Positions 15,426 through 26,492 of a DNA stretch of 64,000 nucleotides are shown in pieces (position 1 is the stretch's first letter; every line of letters starts with the position of its first letter). The stretch comes from Rhodocollybia butyracea. Its lineage: Eukaryota > Basidiomycota > Agaricomycetes > Agaricales > Omphalotaceae. Where the stretch lies: the NCBI GenBank assembly GCA_015501585.1, contig JADNRY010000242.1, positions 30,073 through 94,072 of the forward strand, given 5' to 3'. The translations under genes and the position numbers were made by a program. Below the pieces are notes generated by a model, which saw nothing but the letters and a program-made list of their open reading frames with translations, searched no databases and was not told where the DNA came from.

Positions 15426-18203
15426 TGTTCATCGCATCTCTGCCTGGCTCTTATATCATCGTTTATCGTATTGTTGTCCCTTGGAACTCTCTTGCTTTCG
15501 GCCGCTCTGCATGATATCCCGAATCCTCGATTCAATTCTGTATCCTCACTCATATGTCACTACTTGGCATCATTTACATTCGATTTAGTACACATAATTC
15601 CACTTTGCATACCATTGACTCTAGTATATCCATGTATCTATCTATATTGAGGACTGCATTACTCGTTTGTTCGTCTCCCACGTTTGTCCCACATTTGTAC
15701 TTCCTTGTCAGTCCTTCCTTCTAGGTCTCAACATCGACTTGGCTGAAGAAGCCTCTCGGCAATTCAACCGCTTCGAGAGTCGAGGCCTCGAAATCAAGCG
15801 AACTGGTTGGTTTTGATCAGTTGCCATTTGAGCGCTTAATTGACAAATGAAGAGAATTCCGAGACAGGTTCCGGGTATCGGAGACGTTGAATTGAGTGTA
15901 TGTAGGGTGCGTACATGGTAGAAACTCTCCTGTATCCCACTCTTCCTCTTCAATGCGTACTACGTGTCGTCACCTCCTAGCACTACGATCGTAACAAAGT
16001 CGAGAAGAATTTTAACTACTCCAGAGTAGGTAGTACGTACTGGAAACGCAGTGCCTTAAGCTTTTAAGGCTTATAGTCTATTTGTTACGCAAACCAAATT
16101 TTTGGCACTTGAACAGGGTTGAATAAATACTTCATTCTTCAACGCCAACTGAATTAATGGGGAATTCAACTAGTACCGCAAAGGCTCTTTCTTTATGCCG
16201 CAATCCTTGGCTGTGAAGCCCTGTACACGAGTCACTCTCCCTACTGCATTAGCATTCAGGTTATAGAAGTTTTTTTCTGTGACTTCTTGCACCGGGCGTT
16301 GGCGGATGGACAGAGGATGGTTGTTGTATTTCCATGCGTCGGTTTCTCCAGCTTTTTCCCTGATATCTCTTCATTGTTTATGATCCAGTCCCGACCAAGC
16401 TACTTATTTTAGAAGAGTTTGAAAGCTGGTTAGTGGGGAGAGGAAGGCGAGGTCAAAACCCAATGGAGACCGGGAAGGCAAATAGCCAACAGGGGCGAGT
16501 ACTCGTTTCTCTTCGAACGAGGCTTGTCTCTAACCTTTTGAAGCGTCTTCGCAATAGCAATAGCAAATTTTGCGATTTTTTCCGAACCACTACCCATGCA
16601 AGCCACCCATACTACGCCTCGTAGATGGAACTTTGGCCTTCACTTCCTTATAAGTACTCAACAAAGGAAAGTCTAATGATCATGGAACATTGTTACAGAA
16701 TATCTCATCATGTTTACTCTCGCCCAGAGAATGCAGAATTGGACTTGGGCCTGGGCAATTGGCCATCCTAGCTTCATTCCAGCAAATATCTCCCTGAGAT
16801 AACTGTTGAAATTTTTGTACTAATGGCATTTGAAAAGCCCTTCGGCCAAAGGGCGCATCACTTCCAGTAACGGAAAGGGAGCTGGAAGTGAAGGACAGAG
16901 CGATTGTAGTGGTATAAACTAAATTTACTATCATAGTGTAGACTCGCATTTTGTAGAGGGAGTTCTTGAAATAAATTGCTACTGTAAATCTCCAGCGGCC
17001 GTTATGCGACTCATATGGCTTCCCCTGAACCTGACGGTTAGTCCGGTGCATCTGTACCCCGCACCGACACGTTATAGTGACTGGGCTGCGGGTATTTTGA
17101 TATTAATCGTCCAACCCATTATTCTTTTACTCGTTTTTGAAAGAGGGTTGTCTTCAGTAGCAGGTCACATCAATAAGCACAAGGGACCCCTTGTGTGATT
17201 GTGCCTCTTGACTGCGCCAACGAGCTCAGTAAATAATTCTGCGTGATCCACAGCCGGGGACAAGCAACCTGACCTACGATGAGAAATTCGGAAAGGCTTT
17301 TGCGGACTCGTCGAACGGAATCTGGGATATCAATACGAGAATTCTTGGATGTTTGGGACTTAATACTTAATGCGCCCTCAAAGAAGCCGTTCAAGTTAAA
17401 ACGACCTAAGAAAATAGGTGGTATCTAAACCCGAGCGTTGGGCTTGCATAGCGTTATTCTCTAACCCGGTTGTTTCGGAGCCAAATTGTTGTACGGGATG
17501 AAAGGTATCAGTGGATGCCAGTCGTTAACACGCTCATGGTAAAAGCTGCTCACCCGCAAGCCCCGGGATATGACAATAACACAAATCTACAGTGGGGAAC
17601 TGGCAATCTCACCGCAAAGAGGGAATCAGTTGATGGCACAGTGGTACATTGGGGTGCCCAGAGATTCAGATGGGACTCCAAACAGAGATCTGATATGCAC
17701 TATTAGATTTGGAAGTGACCCCTTCCAAAGAATACCATATGCATCTCATGTGGATAAAAAATGCCGACTTCGACATTGCACTGATTAGGCAAAGACCACC
17801 GGACCAAAAAGAATCTTTGTAGAAATAAGCGAGTTTCCGCCGTCCTCGATGGAGCCGTTCCTCGAGTATCCGCATTTGGCACAGATGTCTGATCCCCCCA
17901 AAATTTCCGACTTCCTAAAGCATCTCACACTCGGCGAACTATCGGTGCGCATTTAGGAAGCCGGTGCTTGAAGATCTGCATTTTTCCCACTGCATTTGCG
18001 ACCGAGGTTATCGAGCTAGGTATCTTCGGAACTCTAAAGCACTGACTAAGCCACTTTATATGCTTGTTGTAAGCCAAACACACATAATTGATAGGAGAAA
18101 TAGATAGATTATCGGTGGGTCAAGTATATGGGCTTACATGCCTGATTTACACGACCAGAAAGATCTCCCGATATGGGCGTATCATGCCAGTTACAGCCTA
18201 CGC
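15426..18203. other. Long region without a recognised gene
   Basis: Both strands carry several short open frames, for example 16680-17051 minus and 17470-17706 plus. None has a recognisable domain, and none could be linked by convincing splice sites. The minus frame at 16680 contains a hydrophobic start that could be a signal peptide (MRVYTMIVNLVYTTTIALSF), but there is no further support. No terminal repeats were noticed. Confidence 0.35.
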
Positions 18204-19343
18204 TCACTTTTTTCCTTTCCGTCTTTTGCCTTCGGTCCCGCTAGTCTCACCTCCACTTAACTCATCACCACTGCTGACTACGCCACTCTTTTTCCTGCTT
18301 TTGAGATGATGGGAGGGGATCCATTCCTCCTGGTATCCACCTGCACCAGTTGCAGTAACAGTTCCGACAGGGCCGCTGACTGCAGCCTTTCGTGGCCTTT
18401 TCGATTGAGGAACAAAAGACAAGTAGGCGATGTATCCAAGACCGGCAAAGATACCAGAGACAACAAAGTAGGTGGAAAGTCTGTATGACAGTCAGTACTG
18501 CGATAGCATGCTTGTGGGCAGTGAACTTACAGTTTGAAATCAAACCAGGACCCCTCAGGCTCGACTATCGTCACAATAGAGTCGTAGACGAAAACCTGGT
18601 GTTTCACACCCTGGTACGTTCAAGTTGGTTAGATCGGTAATGAATGAATGGAACAACATACCTCGTCCAGATGCTCAAGCCAAATCACGAGGCGGAGGTC
18701 TCCAGGCTGCATAGTCGCCAATTAAACATATACACTTTGACAAGGTCTCAAAAAAAATACACACCCTGAATCTAAACACACATTAAACATGGTCGTGTGA
18801 TAAAACAAAGCTCACTTACTCGCTATAGAACGAATACGGGATCTGCAATTTGGCTCCCTCGATCAACTCAACACCATAAGCAAGCGCACTCAACTACAAA
18901 AATATGGCGAATTAACAGGCAGGATAATTAGATGTATTGTGAACCACCTACGTTCTTGACTAGTATATCTGTTTCGGGCCTATAGACAGCTCCAGCTATG
19001 TTCAAAAGAGTAGTGTTGCGCTCCAGCCTATTTTCTAAGATAACACCAATGGTGTTCCTTTCACCATTGACGACATCTGGATGAGTGTCAACAGAACGTT
19101 TATTAGAATAGATGCAGTAGCGTACGTCCAAAAGGATTAGTTTCCGGCCAAGCTGCTGTCGCAAAAAACTGAGGTTCGATAGGTCCAGTGTCTTCAGCTT
19201 CTACGACAACTGCAATGGGGCATGAGCACATATGTGATGTTTTGGGAGAAAATGTCCGAACTTTGCTCGTCATCAACTTCGTCTTTCGCGAAAGCCAAGG
19301 AGGTTACAGACAGAGCTGCAGCGAGCAGAGTGAAGAAGCGCAT
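18204..19343 (-). CDS. ER membrane protein, TRAP-alpha/Irc22-like (signal sequence receptor alpha)
   Basis: This is a type I ER membrane protein of the translocon-associated protein alpha family, expected at or near the Sec61 translocon. It starts at 19343 with a clear cleavable signal peptide (MRFFTLLAAALSVTSLAFA) followed by an acidic segment. The lumenal domain reads TNPFGHVVNGERNTIGVILENR, then NIAGAVYRPETDILVKN, and VTIVEPEGSWFDFKL just before the membrane. The transmembrane helix is LSTYFVVSGIFAGLGYIAYLSFV. A basic, Gly/Ser-rich cytosolic tail ends KRRKGKK. At least five short introns are needed. The first, about 51 nt with a gttcgg donor, joins DDEQ to IVVEAED, and the intron near 19081-19129 joins FGH to VVNGE. 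The domain order and the VEPxxSWFD motif are diagnostic of the family. The length of about 230 residues fits. Confidence 0.85.
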
Positions 19344-19628
19344 CCAAAAACCAGAAATAAGCCGATAGGTAGCGTTTATGAATCAGGAGAGAGAAAAAGG
19401 TGAAGTATGCCACGTCGTGCCTAATCACGTGGTCCTGAGTCTCACTTGACAAAAGATACACTACTATAGCTGGAAGTTCTTTCCACTTGTAGAACAACTG
19501 GATAGCATTTACGTTTCCTGCCGATATAATTAATGTATGCGTATCTTAGCAAACGAGCGAAGGCAATTATTTCCCGCAAACCAGCTGAATTACATACAGT
19601 ATACAACATTTGGGCCAAGTTTCTCAGA

Positions 19629-20922
19629 TCATGCTAGCACTTTCTTCCTCAAAAGATCGCGAGCAACTTCTTCCGATTCCGGGGCCATATCCGGTAGCCA
19701 GAATGCCTATCGAAAGAAAAAGTCAAGATACGAAATCATCAACCAGTGATAAAGCATTTACCAGTTCTGCTCCAGCCGAAGCCAACATCCCATAACGAGG
19801 ATTGAATTTGACACATCTTGAGATTCCAGGATGACCGTCAAGCTGAACCAAGGGATGTATCTGTCGCGGAGTAGCTTTCAGGTTCACAGGTCCGGTTGGA
19901 ACCTGTAAATCCTGAACGTCCCAAGCAAGTATCTTGCCATCCAAGCTGCCGCCGACAATGAATTTACTATCAGGAGTCCAAGAGACCTCCTCGCCACTGC
20001 ATCCCTTGTCAGGCTGGATCGTAAGTGGAGCTGCGACAGACCGTCGTTCAAGCCCAATGTGCCCTTCTAGCTTTGCAACTAAATGACCATTGAAGGCATC
20101 CAAGATATAATGCGCGTCTCCAGAGCATCCGACGAGAAGGTATTTTCCACTGGAGGAGAACGAGAGCGAGGTTACGTATATCGGTCGGGGTGGGTAGCTG
20201 ATGAGGGTTAATGTAGGGTCTTCGAGGGTGATAACGAGGAAAGGTGCCTTGTCATAGTTGGCCGAATCGTAAAGGAGTATTCGAGAGTAGTGGTTGACAG
20301 CGACAGCAAAGACTAAACCGGTAGCGTCGTAGGCGATGACGGGAGGCGCAGGAAGTGTAAGCAAGCCGCGACATGTTGGTGCTCGTAGATCCCATAGCCT
20401 CACGGTTTTATCCAGAGAGCCAGACATGAAACCGTCATCCACAGGTGATACTTCAAGTGATATTACGCGTCCTTTATGGCCCTTGAAATACGAAAGATAC
20501 TTGTTGTCGTGCAACGAATGGTAGCGTATTCCATCGTCCTCTTTCGTCGAGGCGTGAATTATCGCCGTGCTTTTATGGGTGAAACGAGGTAGATCTATGC
20601 CGTATTTTTTAGACTGCAATGTCTTCAGATGTCTACAAATCCACGAAACGGTATCAGTAGAGCGTGAAAGAATATTATGATGAGAGAACTCGCTTGCCAG
20701 ATTTACAGTTATAAAGTCTAAACGTCTCGTCTTCTGCTGCAGTTAGCAGCTGATCTCCTCTATCATCGAAGCATATTCCTGTAATATGCCGAGGGCCCAA
20801 AGAGGGCCGTCCAGGAGATACTGATGGATTGTCAACGGCCGTTTTGAATATTCTTGATGTTTTCAATTTGAGCTGAAAACTTGTCAGATTCAATATCGAC
20901 TTGCCATTTTTTCATTCACCAT
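19629..20922 (-). CDS. SWD2: WD40 protein WDR82/Swd2, COMPASS and 3'-end processing subunit
   Basis: This is a nuclear beta-propeller protein. Swd2/WDR82 homologues serve the Set1/COMPASS H3K4 methyltransferase and the cleavage/polyadenylation machinery. Diagnostic segments are LLTAAEDETFRLYNCKSGK, HLKTLQSKKYGIDLPRFTHKSTAIIHASTKEDD, IRYHSLHDNKYLSYFKGH, and FMSGSLDKTVRLWDLR. The C-terminal repeat ends ASAGAELAFWLPDMAPESEE, reached through a normal GT-AG intron. The intron at 20633-20693 has a GC donor (gcgagt); it gives the family-conserved GK-HLKTL junction. The start chosen (20922) requires a second, very short GC-AG intron of 32 nt, so the first few residues are tentative. The length is close to the family norm of about 330-370. 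It is divergent from RPB5. Confidence 0.9.
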
Positions 20923-21044
20923 TAATCCATTGTTGAGAGAAAGCTGAGCCGGAGGAGCGTTAGGCGGGGCCATAGAGAGTTGATGGCCGTACGCGTCCAA
21001 GTCAAATTTGTCAGGTGCTTTTTTCAACTTTGCTCTGATTCACC
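20923..21044. promoter_or_regulatory. Shared divergent promoter region, SWD2 / RPB5
   Basis: Only about 122 bp separates the two start codons, so the genes must share promoter DNA. Both products act with RNA polymerase II. No specific element was identified. Confidence 0.5.
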
Positions 21045-21937
21045 ATGTCCGAAGGCGATGAAAGTGCAAAGCTATGGAAAGTCAACAGAACAATTCACGA
21101 ATTGGTTAAGGACCGGGTCAGCCAAGTTTAACCCTCTGCTCATTCTGCAAGATATCTCATAAAATGGGGTTCATAGGGCTTTTCAGTGTCCGACGACGAA
21201 ATAAGCATGGATCTGGCCACTTTTCGCCAGTCCTTCTCAAATCAGACTGGGTCTGTCGAGTAAGGGTTTTTCGTTATCTTTTCTGCTCGCTGCTCACGAC
21301 ATTCATGATATTCAGTCGCAATTTATTGAATTTTTTCTCGAACTGCCTGGCCAATCCTGCGGAGCAGTTATTTGTTTTCTTTTCCGACGAGAAAAGCGTT
21401 GGTGTAAAGACGATGCGAAAGTGCATGCGATCCTTTGCTTTATTTTGCTCATTTTCTAACGTTGTTGCAGAATGCTTTCCATTCTCGAAGAAAAGGGGAT
21501 ACAGCAAGGAATCATTGTTTTTCCAGGAAACATGACGCCGTCTGCCCGCAAAGTGAGCCAACCTCTAGTACTTCAATACGCGAAACTCACGGTGGTGTAA
21601 AAGGTCATTGTTGCAATGGCATCGCAATACCGATTGGAAGAATTTTCCGAGTCCGATCTCCTGGTCAACATCACTCATCATTCGCTAGTCCCACGTCACA
21701 TAGTGTTATCTGCACCAGAAAAAAAGACGCTGCTGGAAAAATAGTACGAATATACTTGAGTTTTGCTCTTCTACGCTGACCTTTACTTTCAGTCGACTCA
21801 AAGAGACACAATTACCTCGCATCCAGCTGGCCGACCCCGTTGCGCGGTATTATGGATTACGTCGAGGCCAAGTCGTAAAGATTATAAGACCGAGTGAAAC
21901 CAGTGGACGCTATGCCAGCTATCGCATATGTTTCTGA
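21045..21937 (+). CDS. RPB5: RNA polymerase subunit RPB5 (RPABC1)
   Basis: This subunit is shared by nuclear RNA polymerases I, II and III. Six exons join in frame: 21045-21116, 21177-21259, 21316-21420, 21471-21552, 21604-21743 and 21793-21937, giving 208 residues, the usual family size. The N-terminal jaw domain reads [24 protein letters not shown] and [18 protein letters not shown]. The conserved C-terminal assembly domain has [18 protein letters not shown], then [48 protein letters not shown]. All splice sites are GT-AG. The gene appears fully intact and is the firmest identification in the window. Confidence 0.96.
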
Positions 21938-22016
21938 AGTCCAAGTCTCCCTCTGGTGTATCGTATATCCTTATCATTTACTGCTTGTATCACGCTAATT
22001 GTATGTAATTTTGCAA

Positions 22017-22247
22017 CTATAATCTAGAGGCCCTCGGATCCGAGTCAAAACTGTTGTCAATATCTCCATCCATACAATTGCTTCTCAGCGTTGGGTTTCC
22101 CTTAACGAAACGTTGTAGCCTCATGTTCATTTCTTTGAGATTTTGCGAAAGATCTCTTAGATAATCCCTCCATCCAATAAAATCTTCAGCCGCATTTTCC
22201 TTTTCGTCGAAGGACCTGCACGTCGGACTTGAACTGAAAAGGTCCAT
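22017..22247 (-). CDS. Small uncharacterised protein, 76 aa, single exon
   Basis: A single-exon frame begins ATG-GAC-CTT-TTC and encodes 76 residues, with a helical central part (DFIGWRDYLRDLSQNLKEMNMRLQRFVKG). It sits tail-to-tail with RPB5, 80 bp apart, a normal spacing for a real gene in this block. I recognise no family. The composition and the amphipathic helix are protein-like, but chance cannot be excluded. Confidence 0.4.
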   Translation of the reverse strand: MDLFSSSPTCRSFDEKENAAEDFIGWRDYLRDLSQNLKEMNMRLQRFVKGNPTLRSNCMDGDIDNSFDSDPRASRL

Positions 22248-24306
22248 GATCCTCGTTCGGAATCTCTACAATCGAAGATCTATATTATTTCGTGCCTCGT
22301 GAAAAAATTTATCAGGCCTTCTAGGATTTGTCGACTTCATATCGCTCAATATCGTTCAATAAATCACGGGGGATGCTGGTGCTGGGACTTCACCCCTGCG
22401 CTCCCGCCTCGACAAGACCCTACAAGACCCTCGACTCAGAGATGACCCGTAACCGCTAATGTATAAGTTCACCGTAATATTGCGTAGGCGTGCTGTGGGT
22501 CCAATCTCCACAACGACTTGTTTTCTTCGCTTAGGCCTCCTAATATGTTTGACGAGATATGCTCCCTCACACTGCTCCGAGTTTTAACCTTGGTCTGCAA
22601 CTTTGTGGGTTTCTGTCTATAGATCTATTTTATTTGCCTCGCTCTCGCAGCTACATACATCATTTCTGCTAAAAAATGAATTCCAGGAATTATAGGGAAG
22701 TTGCTTCCAACACGTTGTGATTGCAACAACGGTCAAGTTTATGTAGGCTACCCCTCTTCGTTGATTGACCCTGGTGATTCTTATACTTACACTTTTCTTT
22801 GCTTTTGCTCAACCGGCATCGCCGCTTTTTTGCCTGCATATGAAAGCAGCTCATGGCAAACAAGCCCCACTCACTTGACAATGTATGTACAAGTTCTCAG
22901 GTTTGCATACATACATACTTACTATGTATGTTTTGAAGCTCCTGATCTGGCAACAGTAGTGGCCGGATTCCTTTTTAGAGAAGGTATGACCCAGCTCGCC
23001 AACCTTGAACTGAAATCTTGTCACAAACATTATTCCAACTACCGCGGCGAGTTTGTATTCCTTTCCCCTAACCGGAAGTTTTAGCATGATTTGTCACTAT
23101 CGTCAGCGAGATCGCGTCCTTTACCTATGTGTGCATTCTCCGGAAAATTTGATTGAAATGAAGACTATGGTATGGAATCTGGTCGAAAACAGCCCTCTAA
23201 GAATACTCCCAAGTAGATCTTCTCCAAACAACATTTCTGATGAAGAAATCTGGTGTTGTTGGGGATGCAGATGTTCCATGTATCGTTCTTGATTTGAGCA
23301 GAGGTGCCTCAAACCTCTCATCTCCAGCGTCTCCACCATTGGATTGGGGAAGCATAAGCGCCGAAGCACCAGGCTGCGCGCTTTGATTCGGAAGTGTTGG
23401 GTTGCAAATAGCGAGTAAATTGAGTAAGAACAGCTCTCTACCTAATACTTCGGCCTTCAAAACATTGCTCATCGTTGAGCACTCTTGGGCCATCCTCCAT
23501 CTACAACGGCAGGTTGATCGGCGCGACGTTTGGAAGGCGACCGGTCCGTAGACCAAAAATAATGCCAAGTACGCAATTCCGAGCCCGTCCAGGACCTAGG
23601 TGTGTCACTCTCCTTTATTCTCCTCGAATAATCTGCCAAGTAACAAGATGTACATATCAAACCTCCTTTGTCTCCAGATTTTTGACTCTCTTTGGTCACT
23701 TTCCTTCATAGTATGTATATCCAGAACAGTGTCGTCAACCTGTCCATCAATCTCTCGCGTCTGTCTCGCGTACCTGTTTTACATAGGCCAAAAAAAAAAA
23801 CAATCGCGGACCAATGTCCTAATGCAGCGATGTTCCGTTTGACATTGCTAGCTGAGCTTCCCGGAACTACTCTAAACGCGATATACAAAATGTAGCAATG
23901 TAAAACCGCTTTCGATTTACTTGAACCATTCCCAGCAAAGTTCTTTTGCATAGACTTCATGCCGATATATGGAGATCCTTGCAGATCGTCAGTGGTCACA
24001 AACTCCCAAACATATTCACTCTCCGCACACGGTTCACGACTTTGTAGCTCAAACTTGCTTCTACCTACTTGGGCATTCGGAGACTCCCATCAAAGACAAC
24101 CGGAGATGAAGCCACGCTCCATGTACCGAATCTACATTGGAAATCTACAGATCTCTAAGCTTCTCAAGGGTGGGCTACTTACTTTCGAGGGAACCTGGAT
24201 TCAGGTATAAAAGGCATGTCGGTCAACTTGGAAGCTCCATCACACTGCACACACAGTTCAGACTTTCTACTCAACGCCACCTCCTCTATCCTATCAGCGC
24301 TGTTCC
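22248..24306. other. Region without a recognised gene; terpene synthase promoter at its right end
   Basis: There are several 60-120-codon frames on both strands, but no conserved motif and no convincing exon joins. A CATACATA microsatellite-like stretch lies at about 22910-22930. The last few hundred bases should contain the promoter of the sesquiterpene synthase; no specific site was identified. Confidence 0.35.
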
Positions 24307-25623
24307 ATGGAGACTTTTACTCTTCCTGACCTGATCCCTGTTGTTTCCTCGTTGAAGGCCGGTACCAATCCTCATTACAAAGAGGCTGGCGCAGAGTCAG
24401 CAGAGTGGATTAACAGCTACAACGTCTTTACAGACAGCAAAAAAGCCTTTTTCGTCCAAAGTTGCAATGAACTGCTCGTTGCCCTTACATACCCATATGC
24501 CGGGTACGTATTCAAGTTGATATCCCGATGGCTGTTGGCTAACTGCTTCGACTTTAGTTACGACCAATTTCGTACCTGCTGCGATTTTGTCAACCTCCTC
24601 TTCGTCGTCGATGAGGTCAGTGACGAGCAGAATGGTAAAGACGCCCGCGCCACTGGAGAAATATGTACGCAAATTGATTCTATCGATTTCACTATACTAA
24701 CTGACAGCCTGCCTAGTATTAAACGCTATGAGGAATCCCGAATACGACGACGGATCGACACTATGTCAAATCACCAAAGAGTGGGTCCTACATATTCATT
24801 CCCGTATTCCAGTACTAATGACGTGTTTATTCCCATATTCCCAGATTCCGAAAACGCTACACGAGCACTGCTGGCCCTAATACTCTTCGCCGATTCTTGG
24901 TGCACTGCGAAAACTACATCGAATGTGTTTCAAGAGAAGCCGAGCTTCGTGAAGCAGGGGAGATCCTTGGTCTTGAGGACTTCATTGACCTCCGACGAGA
25001 AAATAGCGCAATTCGACTATGTTTCGGACTTTTCGAATACGTTCTCGGCATTGATCTACCGCAAGAGGTTTTCGACGATCCGACATTTATGGAGGCGTAT
25101 TGGGCAGCCGCCGACATGGTTTGTTGGTCCAATGTAAGTGAACCCCGATTTGGTCTAGTTCGATGCCGTTCTTAGTACCCTGGAATAGGATGTTTACTCG
25201 TACGACATGGAGCAAAGCAAGGGTATCAGTGGCAATAACATCGTTACTGTGCTCATGAAGGCCAAGAACATCGATTTACAAACTGCTTGTGACCATGTTG
25301 GCACATATATCAACGAGCTCATGGATCACTACGTGGACGCGCGCGCACGTATACCTTCATGGGGGCCGGAGATAGATGCCAGTGTCGCTCAGTACTTGGA
25401 AGCAACTGCTCACTGGGTGCGAGGCAACGTCGAGTGAGTGTCTCCCTGATCACGTACATTTGGATATAACTGCTGACAAGGAGTAACTTATTTTAGCTGG
25501 AGTTTCGAGAGTCAACGATACTTCGGACCCCGAACTCTCGAAGTCAAGGAGACTCGTATTGTTCATCTTACACCCAGAGCACCACAGGAGATAGACAATG
25601 ACTCTGGGTCAGAGAGTGATTAA
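24307..25623 (+). CDS. Sesquiterpene synthase (class I terpene cyclase)
   Basis: This enzyme cyclises a linear prenyl diphosphate, most likely farnesyl diphosphate, using Mg2+; it is expected to be cytosolic. Six exons join in frame: 24307-24503, 24558-24664, 24717-24780, 24845-25133, 25189-25433 and 25497-25623, giving 342 residues, typical for Agaricomycete sesquiterpene synthases. The metal-binding Asp-rich motif is DEVSDE at residues 84-89. The NSE/DTE motif is N219-D-V-Y-S-Y-D-M-E227, with N and D in different exons, followed by QSKG. The C-terminal W-SFES-Q-RYF motif is present. All catalytic motifs look intact and no frame break was found. The product cannot be predicted from sequence alone. 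No P450 or reductase gene is visible nearby, but a decayed mevalonate kinase lies less than 1 kb downstream. Confidence 0.92.
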
Positions 25624-25844
25624 ACGGGCTTGTTTGTTAAATATTGTGTATACGGATAGATTTATGTTCCTTACTTCCGCTTTTCTTACTTTTGCTTAAC
25701 TCTCCTAGAAAGTGTATATCTCGTACTCTACTTGTGGATTTCTACTCTTGTACTTTTAGTAGTCCTTTTACTTTTTTCGTTGAACGAAATAATACATCCT
25801 TAATTGTATTCATGGTTTGTTTACCTGAAGCCTAATTTTGCCCT

Positions 25845-26470
25845 GTTGCCCGAGGATAAAGGGTACCGGTATCAAGCTCAGAGCTTTGGAAGTCCTGATC
25901 TTCCTGGATCTGTGGTTTTTTCCTCTTGTACATCTCGTACAACCCTTCCCGCCCGCCAAATATAGCCTGCTCCTCTCCTCATAAATGGTTCGCAAGCATA
26001 ATTTTACAAAATGACTCTGGGATACAAGATTATTGTACGAGCTCGCCAAATATGTTGTTCGCCTGACACCTGATTTGAAGATAGGCTTTGTACACTACCT
26101 TTCGAGGTACGATCCTTAGAAAGGAGACTGGGTCTCGTGCTGTGGCCCGAGGATAAAGGGCACATCAAGCTCGGAGTTTTCGAATTCCTGATCTTGCTGG
26201 ATCTGTAGTTACGTTTTCCTTAGTAGTTGTTCCTCGTACAACCCGTCCCGTCTCGTACAACACTTCCCGTTCGCCAAGTATAGCGTGGTCCTCTCCGCTA
26301 CAAATGACTCGCAAGCATAATTTCATAAAACCTGAGGTCTGAGATACATGGAAAATTATTGTACGAGCTCACCAAATGCGGGTAGCGTGGTCCTCAAAAT
26401 TGTAGTTCGCAAGCATACTTTTTTTTTACAAAAATGACACTAAACTAAGATACGAGATATTTTTACACGG
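25845..26470. repeat. Degenerate tandem direct repeat, about 300-bp unit, 2.3 copies
   Basis: The block that starts GCCCGAGGATAAAGGG (about 25847) and runs through CTGATCTT-CTGGATCTGT, CTCGTACAACCC, TTCGCAAGCATAATTTTA and TTATTGTACGAGCTC recurs from about 26145. A third, partial unit is at 26375-26470. The copies have diverged and contain poly-T tracts. No coding potential is seen. Confidence 0.75.
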
Positions 26471-26492
26471 GCACTTCCTATTTTCTAACAAC

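Noticed and set aside
15345..15588. Leu/Ser-rich plus frame after the SANT-like gene
   Set aside because: It translates a pyrimidine-rich simple repeat downstream of the in-frame stop of the gene.
16680..17051. Minus-strand frame with a possible signal peptide
   Set aside because: No further support; composition and length are compatible with chance.
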